Shown here in pieces: positions 7,872-15,216 of a DNA stretch of 43,403 bases. Made by a program: the position numbers and the translations under genes. The notes under the pieces were generated by a model that was not told where the DNA came from, made no database searches, and saw nothing but the letters and a program-made list of their open reading frames with translations. Each line of letters starts with the position of its first letter. Within the stretch, counting starts at the first letter, position 1. Origin of the DNA: Desulfocurvibacter africanus subsp. africanus DSM 2603. GTDB lineage: Bacteria > Desulfobacterota > Desulfovibrionia > Desulfovibrionales > Desulfovibrionaceae. The stretch is from the NCBI RefSeq assembly GCF_000422545.1, contig NZ_AULZ01000028.1:1-43403 (forward strand). Direction: 5' to 3'.

Positions 7872-8303
7872 AATCATTACATACGAGCACAGCGAAAAGG
7901 GGTCAAGCAAACCTCAATGCTTGATTACGGCCTGGCTGAGAAGCAAGCGAAAGGATCCAGACAGATCTGCCTTATGTGCAGCAGCCAGGAGTGCTAGCTA
8001 GTTTTGCCTAGAGCATTTTGCTTTTGAAAATGCTCTGCAAGCCATGCGTCGACATGGCTTGCCGCCGCGCAGGCGTAGGCGCAATTCACTTGCGCCGTCA
8101 ACGCCGGAGCGGGTGTCTTAAAAGCAATCTGCTCTAATCGAAGTGGGTGTGGAACTGCAGCGATCGAACTCTCAAAGGCTTTGCGTAGTGGATAAGGGCG
8201 AGGGCTGCGCTTGCAAAAGGCTGCCACGGCGATTCAAAATCAGCAGGATGGCTGTCGGATAATATGGACAGGCAAGCAAAGGCGGCAGTTACAACAGGAA
8301 ATA
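7872..8303. other. Intergenic region holding a MITE-like element
   Basis: Between the nfeD start and the end of the next minus-strand gene there is no convincing gene. The middle of the region is the structured repeat 8010-8137, described separately. The minus-strand open frame across the repeat (7994-8227) also exists in the second copy near 43.2 kb, but the differences between copies change the amino acids, so it does not look like a conserved protein. Confidence 0.6.
8010..8137. mobile_element. MITE-like palindromic element, copy 1
   Basis: A 128-base element with imperfect terminal inverted repeats: the left end TAGAGCATTTTGCTTTT and the reverse complement of the right end, TAGAGCAGATTGCTTTT, match at 15 of 17 positions. 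Inside it are two further hairpins: AGAGCATTTT / AAAATGCTCT (8011-8036) and GCAAGCCATG / CATGGCTTGC (about 8037-8064). Both outer ends carry TA, the target dinucleotide of IS630/Tc1-type transposases, and the termini resemble the right end of the IS630 element at 22026. A second copy starts at 43203. It encodes no transposase; mobilisation by an IS630 enzyme is inference. Confidence 0.7.
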
Positions 8304-9149
8304 TCAGATGCGCAGATCCTTGAGCAGATTCCAAGTCACGGCTTTTAGCTGCCGGTTGTCGGGAAGCATGTCATCCGGCCCGGGCAGGATGACAGCCGTA
8401 AGGTCCCCGTGCTGGAAAACGCCCGGAGAAAAAGGCCGGTCAGGGAAAAGCGTCATACAGGCTCGGCGGCCGAAGCAAAGCACGTGCGTTGCGCCGAATT
8501 CACGCACGCCCTGCCAGAACAGCGCTGGCTTGGCCAGCATGGTGCCGCCCCGAAACTCGGATACGGGCCAGAAGCCGACCCGCTGCTTATAGGGCAAACT
8601 CTTGATGATATTAGCCCAGAGTTGACGCCGGTTGCTGTCGGGCTCGCCGCCGAAATCCTGGGCCAACTCCCAGTAGGTCCACATGGCGCGAACAGGCGGC
8701 TTCAAACGTTCCAGGGCATACAGGAATGGGCCGCTCCATGCGCAGGGCTCCGGCGTGCTAGTCGGCTGGTTAGCACCTATGCACCTGCTGGCGTTGCCGG
8801 GAGAGATCGTCGAGGACTCGCCCGCTCGGCCGGAAGCTCGGGCATTGATGGATACAGACTGTGTGCGGTGAACGGCTTGGCCTGCAGAATCAGGCTGGGC
8901 TGACGCCGAGACAGCCGGTCTATGCGGAGAGAACGGCCTGGACTCGGCCTGGGAATCGCACCTAGCCGGAGTCCGTTGCGCATGGGATGCATCCACGTTG
9001 CTATCAACGGCCGAGGGGCTAGCAGTGGAGGAATTGCCGTGCGTGTCGAGCGTCTCGGCCAGCAAGTCCGCGCGGACCAGCTCCAAGCCGGCTTCATGCC
9101 AGGCGACCAGATGCGCCGGCAGGCTTAGGGATTCGAAACGATGTCCCAT
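8304..9149 (-). CDS. Unknown protein translationally linked to coaBC
   Basis: A 281-residue protein whose start (ATG at 9149) lies inside the last codons of coaBC (stop at 9125-9127), a 25-base overlap that suggests coupled translation. Three parts can be seen: a short N-terminal helix region (LPAHLVAWHEAGLELVRADLL), a low-complexity Ser/Ala/Pro-rich linker (about residues 35-125), and a compact C-terminal domain with PFLYALERLKPPVRAMWTYWEL, FGATHVLCFGRRA and LPGPDDMLPDN. The C-terminal blocks recall uracil-DNA-glycosylase-like folds, but I see no active-site motif and do not assign that function. The protein is likely cytoplasmic; function unknown. Confidence 0.75.
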   Translation of the reverse strand: MGHRFESLSLPAHLVAWHEAGLELVRADLLAETLDTHGNSSTASPSAVDSNVDASHAQRTPARCDSQAESRPFSPHRPAVSASAQPDSAGQAVHRTQSVSINARASGRAGESSTISPGNASRCIGANQPTSTPEPCAWSGPFLYALERLKPPVRAMWTYWELAQDFGGEPDSNRRQLWANIIKSLPYKQRVGFWPVSEFRGGTMLAKPALFWQGVREFGATHVLCFGRRACMTLFPDRPFSPGVFQHGDLTAVILPGPDDMLPDNRQLKAVTWNLLKDLRI

Positions 9150-10345
9150 ATGCGCCAGGCTACTTCGGGTTTGGGCAGTGAGGGCCAGGTTTCCAGACGG
9201 CCATCGCTGCCGATGACTGTCACGGCATTGACCGGCGAATCGAAAGCACCACCTTCGCCGACGATGCTGTTGGCCACGATGAGGTCCAGGTTCTTGGTCT
9301 TGAGTTTGGCGCGCGCGTGCGTTTCCAGATCATGGCTCTCGGCCGCGAAGCCCACGAGTGTCTGCCCGGCGAGCTTGCTCGCGCCCAGGGCCTTGAGAAT
9401 ATCGGGATTGGGCAAAAGCTCGATGTTCAGTCCTGCCTCGGCGGAGGCCTTCTTGAACTTGCGCTCGCCGTATGGCTTGGGCCGATAATCAGCCACAGCA
9501 GCCGTCAAACAGGCCATGTCCATGCCTGGCCATAGGTCGGTGCAGGCAGTGAACATCTCCTGGGCCGTGGTAACGCACTGGCGAGAAATGGCCGCAGGCA
9601 GCCACAGGCTGACCGGGCCAGTCACAACTGTTACCTCGGCGCCACGCAGCCAGGCTGCCACAGCCACGGCACCACCCATGGTGCCGCTGGAGGCGTTGCT
9701 CAGGTAGCGCACGGCATCCCAGGGTTCACGTGTGGGGCCAAGGTTCACGAGCACTTTTTTGCCAGCCATGTCCTGCTTGGTCATGGCACGCAGGGTGGCA
9801 AAGAGGATATCCAGGGGCTCGGCCAGCCTGCCTTGTCCCTCCTCGCCGCAAGCCATGGCCCCGCTGCCGGGAAGCACTCCGATGCAGCCCCTGCCCAAGA
9901 GCCGGGCCCAATTTTCTTGCGTCGCCGGAGCCTGCCACATGCGCGTATTCATGGCCGGCGCGAGCACCACCGGCCCCTGAAAGGCCAGTGCCTGGCAGGA
10001 AAGCATGTCGTCGGCCAAGCCGTTGGCCAGCTTGGCCAATGTATTGGCCGAGGCGGGCGCCACCAGCAGGGCGTCCGCGTTCTGAGCCGGCTCAAGATGG
10101 CCGAAGGTGTCGATGCCGGCAGGAAACATGCCCGCATAGACCGGAGCAGCGCCCAAGGCCTCGAAGGTCAGCGGCGTAACGAACTGTTGCGCGGAGGCGG
10201 TAAGGGTGGCCGAAACGCTCGCGTTGCACTTGAGCAGACCACGCAGAATATCCAGAGTCTTGTACGCGGCGACACTGCCGCATACCCCCAGGTGGGCACG
10301 TCTGCCCAGGTAGCTCGAGAAGCGCAAATGCGGGGCAAGGTCCAA
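9125..10345 (-). CDS. coaBC: Phosphopantothenoylcysteine decarboxylase / phosphopantothenate-cysteine ligase
   Basis: A 406-residue bifunctional enzyme for two consecutive steps of coenzyme A synthesis from 4'-phosphopantothenate: CoaB ligates cysteine, and the flavoprotein CoaC decarboxylates the product. CoaC half (1-185): HLGVCGSVAAYK, the LVAPASANTLAKLANGLADDMLS flavin block, PAMNTRMW, and the substrate clamp around GCIGVLPGSGAMACGEEGQGR. CoaB half: VLVNLGPTREPWDAVRYLSNASSGTMG (nucleotide/dimer region), TAAVADYRP, and LLPNPDIL, LVGFAAES. The start is TTG at 10345 with GGGG six bases upstream. A lipoprotein gene ends 9 bases before it, and the unknown 281-residue gene overlaps its end, so the three probably form one operon. 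Confidence 0.92.
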   Translation of the reverse strand: MDLAPHLRFSSYLGRRAHLGVCGSVAAYKTLDILRGLLKCNASVSATLTASAQQFVTPLTFEALGAAPVYAGMFPAGIDTFGHLEPAQNADALLVAPASANTLAKLANGLADDMLSCQALAFQGPVVLAPAMNTRMWQAPATQENWARLLGRGCIGVLPGSGAMACGEEGQGRLAEPLDILFATLRAMTKQDMAGKKVLVNLGPTREPWDAVRYLSNASSGTMGGAVAVAAWLRGAEVTVVTGPVSLWLPAAISRQCVTTAQEMFTACTDLWPGMDMACLTAAVADYRPKPYGERKFKKASAEAGLNIELLPNPDILKALGASKLAGQTLVGFAAESHDLETHARAKLKTKNLDLIVANSIVGEGGAFDSPVNAVTVIGSDGRLETWPSLPKPEVAWRIWDIVSNP

Positions 10346-10354
10346 GGCAATCCC

Positions 10355-10819
10355 CTACTTGAGTTCGTTCTTCATCTCGATAACGAGCACTTCCACCTTG
10401 GTGTTGGAGAAGCTTTCGTCCAGCACGCTGATGTAGCAGCTCTTGCCGGGCTTCTCGTAGACAAGGATGGACTTTTTGCCCTTGTACGAGCTGTGCTTTC
10501 TCCAGCCGTCCTTGGTCAGGTTGCTGTTGAAGAAGTCTACCACCGAAAAGCTATCGACCCGCCCGTTGAAGGTCAGATTGCCGGTCTTGAACTGCGGGGT
10601 CTCGAAAACAAAAGAGCCGTCAACGTCCAACTTGAGATCCTTGGGCACGAGCACATCGTCGAAGTCATAGTAATGATGGGTGGATTGGTACGTGTCCGGG
10701 CTCTGCTCGGGCGGCGGCATCTCGTTGCTGCCGGTGCTGCCGGAGCTCCGCATGCCGGCGCAGGAAGTGGCCAGAAGCATTAAACCCATGAGGCAAGAAA
10801 GAAGACGAAAATGGGACAT
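10355..10819 (-). CDS. Predicted lipoprotein of unknown function
   Basis: A 154-residue protein with a lipoprotein signal peptide (MSHFRLLSCLMGLMLLATSC) whose lipobox LATSC places the acylated cysteine at residue 20. The mature part has a short Ser/Gly/Pro linker and then a small alpha/beta domain (YYDFDDVLVPKDLKLDVDGSFVFETP ... VVDFFNSNLTKDGW ... CYISVLDESFSNTKVEVLVIEM). The pattern NLTKDGWR, a beta strand, and a C-terminal strand is typical of small periplasmic lipoproteins found in Desulfovibrio, but I cannot name a domain. It is the first gene of the coaBC cluster and is divergent from queA, with about 120-150 bases between starts. Confidence 0.8.
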   Translation of the reverse strand: MSHFRLLSCLMGLMLLATSCAGMRSSGSTGSNEMPPPEQSPDTYQSTHHYYDFDDVLVPKDLKLDVDGSFVFETPQFKTGNLTFNGRVDSFSVVDFFNSNLTKDGWRKHSSYKGKKSILVYEKPGKSCYISVLDESFSNTKVEVLVIEMKNELK

Positions 10820-10966
10820 GGGAAACTCCGTGACTTGACTTTAGGACCTAAAGCATGAATCTCTTGCCGGTCGAGGACTAGCCAGTGACTTGTAGCCCAG
10901 CTTCGGGCAAACCGCAATTTCCGGCGCTGTAATGCCAGTGTGCCATGCGCCGTCTTCTGTAAACCC

Positions 10967-12058
10967 ATGTCGCATATTCCTGAATCCTGCGATCTGCAGA
11001 GCTACTGCTTCGAGCTGCCAGAGGAGCTCATCGCCCAGCAGCCAGGCCAAAGCCGTGAGGCTTCTCGGCTCATGGTCCTGGATCGAGCCTCTGGCCACAG
11101 ACGCATAGTGCCTTTTGCCGATATCGGGGCATTCCTGCCGCCTGGCGCGCTGCTCGTGGCCAACAATTCCCGCGTGCTGCCGGCGCGCATGTTCGGCCAC
11201 AAGCCTACGGGCGGCCGCGTGGAATTCCTGTTGCTCACCCCCCTGCCTCTGCTGGCCGCCAAAGAACCTGATGCCGACGGATTCAGCAGTGCACAGGCCG
11301 AGGGCCTGCTGCGTTCGGCCAAAAAGCCGAAACCAGGCGAGCGCATCGAGTTCAGCGACGACTTCCACCTTGTCGTAGAAGCACGCGGTGATTTCGGCAA
11401 ATCACAAGTCACGCTGCATTGGCGAGACGATCTGGCCGCCCATTTCATGCGCCAGGGCCATCTGCCGCTGCCGCCCTATATCCGCAGACCCGACACCGAT
11501 TCCGACCGCGAGCGCTACCAGACGGTCTACAGCCGCAAGGACAAACTCGGCTCGGCGGCCGCACCAACGGCCGGGTTGCACTTCTCTACAAAGCTCAAAG
11601 CCGAACTTGCAGAGGCCGGTTTCGCCTGGGCCGAGTTGACGCTTTATGTGGGCTACGGCACCTTCAGCCCCGTGCGCGTGCGCGACATTCGCGAGCACAC
11701 GATGCACCGCGAGTATATCGAGATTCCGGAGGCGACTGCCGTTGCCATCCGCGAAGCCAAATCCCGGGGCCGCCCCGTGGTGGCCGTGGGCACCACGAGC
11801 GCCCGTGCCCTGGAAGGCGCCTTCGCCCAGACCGGTTGCGTGGCGGCCTTTACAGGCTGGACCGACATTTTCATGCGTCCCGGTTACGAGTTCAATGTCG
11901 TGGAGCGGTTGCTGACCAATTTCCATCTGCCCGGCTCGTCGCTCATCATGCTCGTGTCAGCCTTGGCGGGTCGGGAAGCGGTCCAGGATGCTTATCGGCA
12001 TGCCGTGCAGGAGCGCATGCGCTTCTTTTCCTATGGCGATGCCATGCTAGTGCTCTAG
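10967..12058 (+). CDS. queA: tRNA epoxyqueuosine precursor synthase QueA (SAM:tRNA ribosyltransferase-isomerase)
   Basis: QueA transfers and isomerises the ribosyl group of S-adenosylmethionine to 7-aminomethyl-7-deazaguanine in the wobble position of GUN tRNAs, making epoxyqueuosine. Family blocks are all present: YCFELPEELIAQQP, SRLMVLDR, ALLVANNSRVLPARMFG, GHLPLPPYIRRPD, ERYQTVYSRKDKLGSAAAPTAGLHF, TLYVGYGTFSPVR, TMHREYIEIP, VVAVGTTSARALEGA and TNFHLPGSSLIMLVSALAG. The protein is about 363 residues. The frame also allows a GTG at 10940, but homologues begin near MSHIPESCDLQSYCF, so ATG 10967 is preferred; neither has a strong ribosome site. A small insertion around residues 85-105 (LAAKEPDADGFSSAQAEGLLRS) is unusual. 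Confidence 0.93.
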   Translation: MSHIPESCDLQSYCFELPEELIAQQPGQSREASRLMVLDRASGHRRIVPFADIGAFLPPGALLVANNSRVLPARMFGHKPTGGRVEFLLLTPLPLLAAKEPDADGFSSAQAEGLLRSAKKPKPGERIEFSDDFHLVVEARGDFGKSQVTLHWRDDLAAHFMRQGHLPLPPYIRRPDTDSDRERYQTVYSRKDKLGSAAAPTAGLHFSTKLKAELAEAGFAWAELTLYVGYGTFSPVRVRDIREHTMHREYIEIPEATAVAIREAKSRGRPVVAVGTTSARALEGAFAQTGCVAAFTGWTDIFMRPGYEFNVVERLLTNFHLPGSSLIMLVSALAGREAVQDAYRHAVQERMRFFSYGDAMLVL

Positions 12059-12308
12059 CCGGGCAGGCTGTGGACATTTTTGAAGATATCTGCTTGTGAA
12101 TGAGTTTTGGCATTGAATCGGGAGAGGGTTTTAACTGCTAGAGCGGCTCGCTCCTCTCCCGAACCCACTCCCGCCAGGGGGAAGCACCCCCTGGACCCGC
12201 ATTTTTTCATGCGGAAAAAACGGGGGTCCGGGGGAGCCGTTGCTCCACCGGGCAGGGGCGCGGGGACGATAGTCCCCGATCATATCAGCTACGCAGCAAG
12301 GAGTCGGC
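12059..12308. repeat. Structured intergenic region between queA and the oxidoreductase operon
   Basis: The region holds a member of the local palindromic repeat family. Its core is an 8-bp stem CCAGGGGG / CCCCCTGG at 12174-12194, with CCGCAT / ATGCGG (about 12198-12215) following. The segment from about 12137 to 12155 (tagagcggctcgctcctct) is shared, in inverted form, with the copies at 35475 and 36807. It may act as a terminator for queA, although T-runs lie inside the loop rather than after the stem. Confidence 0.55.
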
Positions 12309-12557
12309 ATGTCACGTATTGCGATTCAGGAGGAGCGCTGTAAAGGCTGCCTCTTGTGCACGCTCGTGTGCCCCAAGAAGATCATCGTTCAGTCCGAGCG
12401 CATCAACCGCTTCGGCTACAAAGTGGCCGAGGTCCGCGAGGGCAACATGGACAAGTGCACGGGCTGCGCCTCGTGCGCCATGATCTGCCCGGATTACGCC
12501 ATCGAGGTCTGGAAGACGGTAAAGGCCAAGGCCGAAGCCGAGGAGGTGCAGGAATGA
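12309..12557 (+). CDS. 2-oxoacid:ferredoxin oxidoreductase, delta (4Fe-4S) subunit
   Basis: An 82-residue ferredoxin-like subunit with two complete CxxCxxCxxxC motifs (Cys 11, 14, 17, 21 and 50, 53, 56, 60, each followed by Pro), so it can carry two [4Fe-4S] clusters that pass electrons between the thiamine-bound active site and ferredoxin. It is the first gene of a four-gene operon in the order delta, alpha, beta, gamma, with stop-start overlaps. This gene order and the subunit sizes fit the 2-oxoglutarate / branched-chain 2-oxoacid (KOR/VOR) class of anaerobes. Its TGA overlaps the ATG of the alpha subunit. Confidence 0.92.
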   Translation: MSRIAIQEERCKGCLLCTLVCPKKIIVQSERINRFGYKVAEVREGNMDKCTGCASCAMICPDYAIEVWKTVKAKAEAEEVQE

Positions 12558-13630
12558 GCCAGGAGCGCATCTTCATCAAGGGTAACGAAGCCGTAGCCAG
12601 GGGCGCGCTAGCAGCCGGCTGCAAGTGCTACTTCGGTTACCCCATCACTCCGCAGAACGAGATCCCGGAGTTCATGTCCTCGGCCATCTTCGAGGTCGGC
12701 GGCCAGTTCGTGCAGGCAGAGAGCGAGGTGGCGGCGGCCAACATGCTCCTTGGCGCTGCCGCTGCCGGCGTGCGCGCCATGACCTCCTCCTCCAGCCCGG
12801 GCATGTCCCTCAAGCAGGAGGCCATCTCCTACATGGCCGGCAGTGAGTTGCCTGCGGTCATCGTGAACATGAACCGTGGCGGCCCAGGCCTGGGCGACAT
12901 TGGCCCGGCCCAGGGCGACTACTACCAAGCCACGCGTGGTGGCGGCCATGGCGACTACCGCACCCTGGTGCTCGCGCCCGCCACCTGCCAGGAGGGCTAT
13001 GACATGACCGTCCTGGCCTTCGACCTTGCCTACAAGTACCGCAATCCCGTGCTCATTCTGGGCGACGCCATCCTGGGCCAAATGAAGGAGCCCGTGGCCA
13101 CCTGGCAGCCCGAGCCCGTGGCGGCGGACGAGGCGGCGGACTGGTGCCTCACCGGCGCCAAGGGCCGCGAAAAGCGGCTGCTCAAGTCGCTCTATCTGGA
13201 TGAAGGCGCGCTGGCCGGCCACAACCGCAGGCTTCAGGCCAAGTACAAATCCATGGAAGCCGAGGTGCGTTTCGAAGAGTTCCAGACTGCCGACGCCGAA
13301 CTGGTGGTGGTTGCCTATGGCTCCATCGGCCGCATCGCCAAGAGCGCCGTGCGCTCTCTGCGTAAGGCCGGGCACAAGATCGGCCTGCTGCGGCCCATCA
13401 CGCTCTACCCCTTCCCTTCCGCAGCTCTGGCGGCGCTTGCGGCCGAGGGCAAGCGTTTCCTGACCGTCGAGCACAACCTGGGCCAGATGGTGGACGATGT
13501 GCGCCTGGCCGTGCGCAGACATGCCGACAGCGAGTTCTTCGGCGTCATGCCCGGCAACCTGCCCGTTCCCGACGATTTCGAGGGACCCATCCTCAAGACC
13601 CTGGCCGGCGAGAGCCTGGAGGCCTGCTAA
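12554..13630 (+). CDS. vorB: 2-oxoacid:ferredoxin oxidoreductase, alpha subunit (VorB-like)
   Basis: A 358-residue alpha subunit that provides the pyrimidine-binding half of the thiamine diphosphate site and the CoA-binding transketolase C-like domain. Marks: GNEAVARGALAAGCKCYFGYPITPQNEIPEFM, the catalytic-glutamate region FVQAESEVAAANMLLGAAAAGVRAMTSSSSPG, IVNMNRGGPGLGDIGPAQGDY, and the C-terminal AYGSIGRIAKSAVRSLR. The start is the ATG overlapping the delta stop (ATGA), preceded by GAGG; a longer frame upstream is only the shadow of the delta gene. Branched-chain and 2-oxoglutarate enzymes are hard to tell apart by sequence, so the substrate is left open. Confidence 0.92.
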   Translation: MSQERIFIKGNEAVARGALAAGCKCYFGYPITPQNEIPEFMSSAIFEVGGQFVQAESEVAAANMLLGAAAAGVRAMTSSSSPGMSLKQEAISYMAGSELPAVIVNMNRGGPGLGDIGPAQGDYYQATRGGGHGDYRTLVLAPATCQEGYDMTVLAFDLAYKYRNPVLILGDAILGQMKEPVATWQPEPVAADEAADWCLTGAKGREKRLLKSLYLDEGALAGHNRRLQAKYKSMEAEVRFEEFQTADAELVVVAYGSIGRIAKSAVRSLRKAGHKIGLLRPITLYPFPSAALAALAAEGKRFLTVEHNLGQMVDDVRLAVRRHADSEFFGVMPGNLPVPDDFEGPILKTLAGESLEAC

Positions 13631-14397
13631 TGTACCAGGAAGAAAAGCTTGTCTTCACCAGGCCCGAGAGCGTCATCGACCGGGCCACGCACTATTGTCC
13701 CGGCTGCCACCACGGCACCATCCACCGCCTCGTGGGCGAGGTCCTGGACGAAATGGGTTTGCGCGAGCAGTCCATCCTGGTCGCGTCCATCGGTTGCTCC
13801 GTGTTCCTGTACAACTACCTGAACGTGGACGCCGTCGAGGCCCCGCACGGCCGTGCTCCGGCCGTGGCCACGGGCGTCAAGCGCGCCAGGCCGGACAACT
13901 TCGTGTTCGCCTACCAGGGTGACGGCGACCTGGCCTCCATTGGCCTGGCCGAGATCGTGCACGCGGCCAACCGCGGCGAGAAGATGTCCATCATTTTCGT
14001 CAACAACACGGTTTACGGCATGACCGGCGGCCAGATGGCGCCCACCACCATGGCAGGCCAGAAAACCACCACCTGCCCCGGCGGCCGCTGCGCCGAGCGC
14101 GAAGGCATGCCGCTCAAGATGGCCGAGATGATCGGCACGCTGGACGCCGTGGCCTACTCCGCGCGCGTGGCGGTTGACTCGGTCAAGCACCTGCGCACAG
14201 CCAAGAAGGCCATCCGCAAGGTCTTCGAGTGCCAGACCAAGGGATTGGGCTTCGGCTTCGTGGAGCTGCTGTCCACCTGCCCGACCAACTGGCGCATGAC
14301 CCCGGTGCAGGCCAACGAGCGCATCGCCAACGAGCTGATCCCCTACTTCCCGCTGGGAGTATACAAGGACGCCACGGCCGGCGAGGAGGGCAAGTAG
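13630..14397 (+). CDS. 2-oxoacid:ferredoxin oxidoreductase, beta (TPP-binding) subunit
   Basis: A 255-residue beta subunit. It holds the thiamine diphosphate motif GDGDLASIGLAEIVHAANRGEKMSIIFVNNTVYGMTGGQ (GDGD ... NN), the CPGCHHGTIHRL segment near the N-terminus that helps hold the proximal iron-sulfur cluster, the further CSVFLYNYLN and GRAPAVATGVKRARP blocks, and STCPTNWRMTP near the C-terminus. Together with the alpha chain it decarboxylates a 2-oxoacid and forms acyl-CoA while reducing ferredoxin. Its ATG shares its A with the alpha TAA (TAATG), and the gamma gene starts directly after its stop, showing strong coupling. Confidence 0.93.
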   Translation: MYQEEKLVFTRPESVIDRATHYCPGCHHGTIHRLVGEVLDEMGLREQSILVASIGCSVFLYNYLNVDAVEAPHGRAPAVATGVKRARPDNFVFAYQGDGDLASIGLAEIVHAANRGEKMSIIFVNNTVYGMTGGQMAPTTMAGQKTTTCPGGRCAEREGMPLKMAEMIGTLDAVAYSARVAVDSVKHLRTAKKAIRKVFECQTKGLGFGFVELLSTCPTNWRMTPVQANERIANELIPYFPLGVYKDATAGEEGK

Positions 14398-14940
14398 ATG
14401 TACATGGACGCCATCATCGCGGGCTTCGGCGGCCAGGGCGTCATGCTCATTGGCAACCTACTGGCCTATGCAGGCATGACCCAAGGCCTCAACGTGACCT
14501 ACATCCCGGTCTACGGGCCGGAGATGCGCGGCGGAACGGCCAACTGCACCGTGGTCGTGTCCGATGACGATATCGGTTCGCCCATCATCCACCGCCCGAA
14601 AAGCCTCATTGTCATGAACCGTCCTTCGCTGGACAAGTTCCAGTCCAGGCTGCAGGACGGCGGTATCCAGATCATCAATTCCTCGCTGATCGACGCCAGT
14701 CTGACCGAGCAGGAGCGCGTGCGCACGGTGCTCGTGCCGGCCAACGAGATCGCCGACAAAGTCGGCAACTCGCGCATGGCCAACATGGTCGCCCTGGGCG
14801 CATACATCCAGGCTACGGGCGTCCTGCCGCTGCAGGCGGTCAAGGACAGCCTGGGCAGCGTCATCTCCAGCCACTACGCCAAGCTCATTCCCCAGAACGC
14901 CGAGGCATTGCAGGCCGGAGCGGATCACGTGGGAAAGTAG
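14398..14940 (+). CDS. 2-oxoacid:ferredoxin oxidoreductase, gamma subunit
   Basis: A 180-residue gamma subunit of the POR/KOR family, starting MYMDAIIAGFGGQGVMLIGNLL, with the Rossmann-like glycine motif GFGGQGV, then TYIPVYGPEMRGGTANCTVVVSDDDIGSPI and NMVALGAYIQATGVLPL. Gamma subunits stabilise the complex and contribute to coenzyme A binding. It is the last gene of the operon, starting right after the beta stop; an island of strong hairpins begins about 25 bases after its own stop. Confidence 0.93.
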   Translation: MYMDAIIAGFGGQGVMLIGNLLAYAGMTQGLNVTYIPVYGPEMRGGTANCTVVVSDDDIGSPIIHRPKSLIVMNRPSLDKFQSRLQDGGIQIINSSLIDASLTEQERVRTVLVPANEIADKVGNSRMANMVALGAYIQATGVLPLQAVKDSLGSVISSHYAKLIPQNAEALQAGADHVGK

Positions 14941-14964
14941 CAGAAAAGAATATGCCTCCGGCGG

Positions 14965-14987
14965 CTGGGGGGAATCATTCCCCCCAG
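14965..14987. terminator. Hairpin 1 after the oxidoreductase operon
   Basis: A 10-bp perfect stem (ctggggggaa / ttccccccag) with a TCA loop, 25 bases after the gamma-subunit stop. It lacks a following T-run, but the place and the stem strength fit transcript termination or 3'-end protection. Confidence 0.5.
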
Positions 14988-15003
14988 GCACCCCGGACTT
15001 TTG

Positions 15004-15042
15004 TGAGCGGAATCAGCGCCGAAGCGGCGCTGATTCCGCTCA
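15004..15042. repeat. Hairpin 2: 18-bp perfect inverted repeat
   Basis: Positions 15004-15021 and 15025-15042 are perfect reverse complements around an AAG loop (tgagcggaatcagcgccg on the left arm). It is the second of at least four hairpins in a row between the gamma-subunit gene and nrdJ. Confidence 0.7.
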
Positions 15043-15082
15043 AACGTTTGGGGCAAGAGGATACGATACTGCCCGAAAAACA

Positions 15083-15133
15083 CAGAGTCGGTTTGATTCA
15101 GGCGGAGGAACCGCCTGAATCAAACCGACTCTG
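15083..15133. repeat. Hairpin 3: 23-bp perfect inverted repeat
   Basis: Positions 15083-15105 and 15111-15133 are perfect reverse complements around the loop AGGAA. A 23-bp uninterrupted stem is far beyond what a terminator needs. It is preceded on the plus strand by an A-run (gcccgaaaaacac) and followed by TATAT. It could be a bidirectional terminator for the two convergent transcripts or a mobile-repeat fragment. Confidence 0.75.
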
Positions 15134-15138
15134 TATAT

Positions 15139-15198
15139 GGGGTCCAGGGGGCCTCGCTCCCTGGTGGGTGGGGTTCGGGGAGGGCAACGCCCTCCCCG
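15139..15198 (+). repeat. Palindromic intergenic repeat, copy A
   Basis: About 60 bases made of two hairpins: an outer CCAGGGGG...CTCCCTGG stem-loop and a 10-bp perfect stem cggggagggc / gccctccccg with an AAC loop (15176-15198). The same 60 bases recur in inverted orientation at 20978-21037 with only about one or two differences, and diverged relatives lie at 12137, 35475 and 36807. Such GC-rich repeats behind genes are common in Desulfovibrio genomes. Confidence 0.75.
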
Positions 15199-15216
15199 AT
15201 TCCTACGTAATCTAAG

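Noticed and set aside
7994-8227. Minus-strand ORF shared by both MITE copies
   Set aside because: Most base changes between the copies alter the amino acid, so the similarity is that of repeated DNA, not of a conserved protein.
9722-9737. Further parS-like site (ttcacgtg) in coaBC
   Set aside because: Only the central eight bases match; flanks differ from parS.
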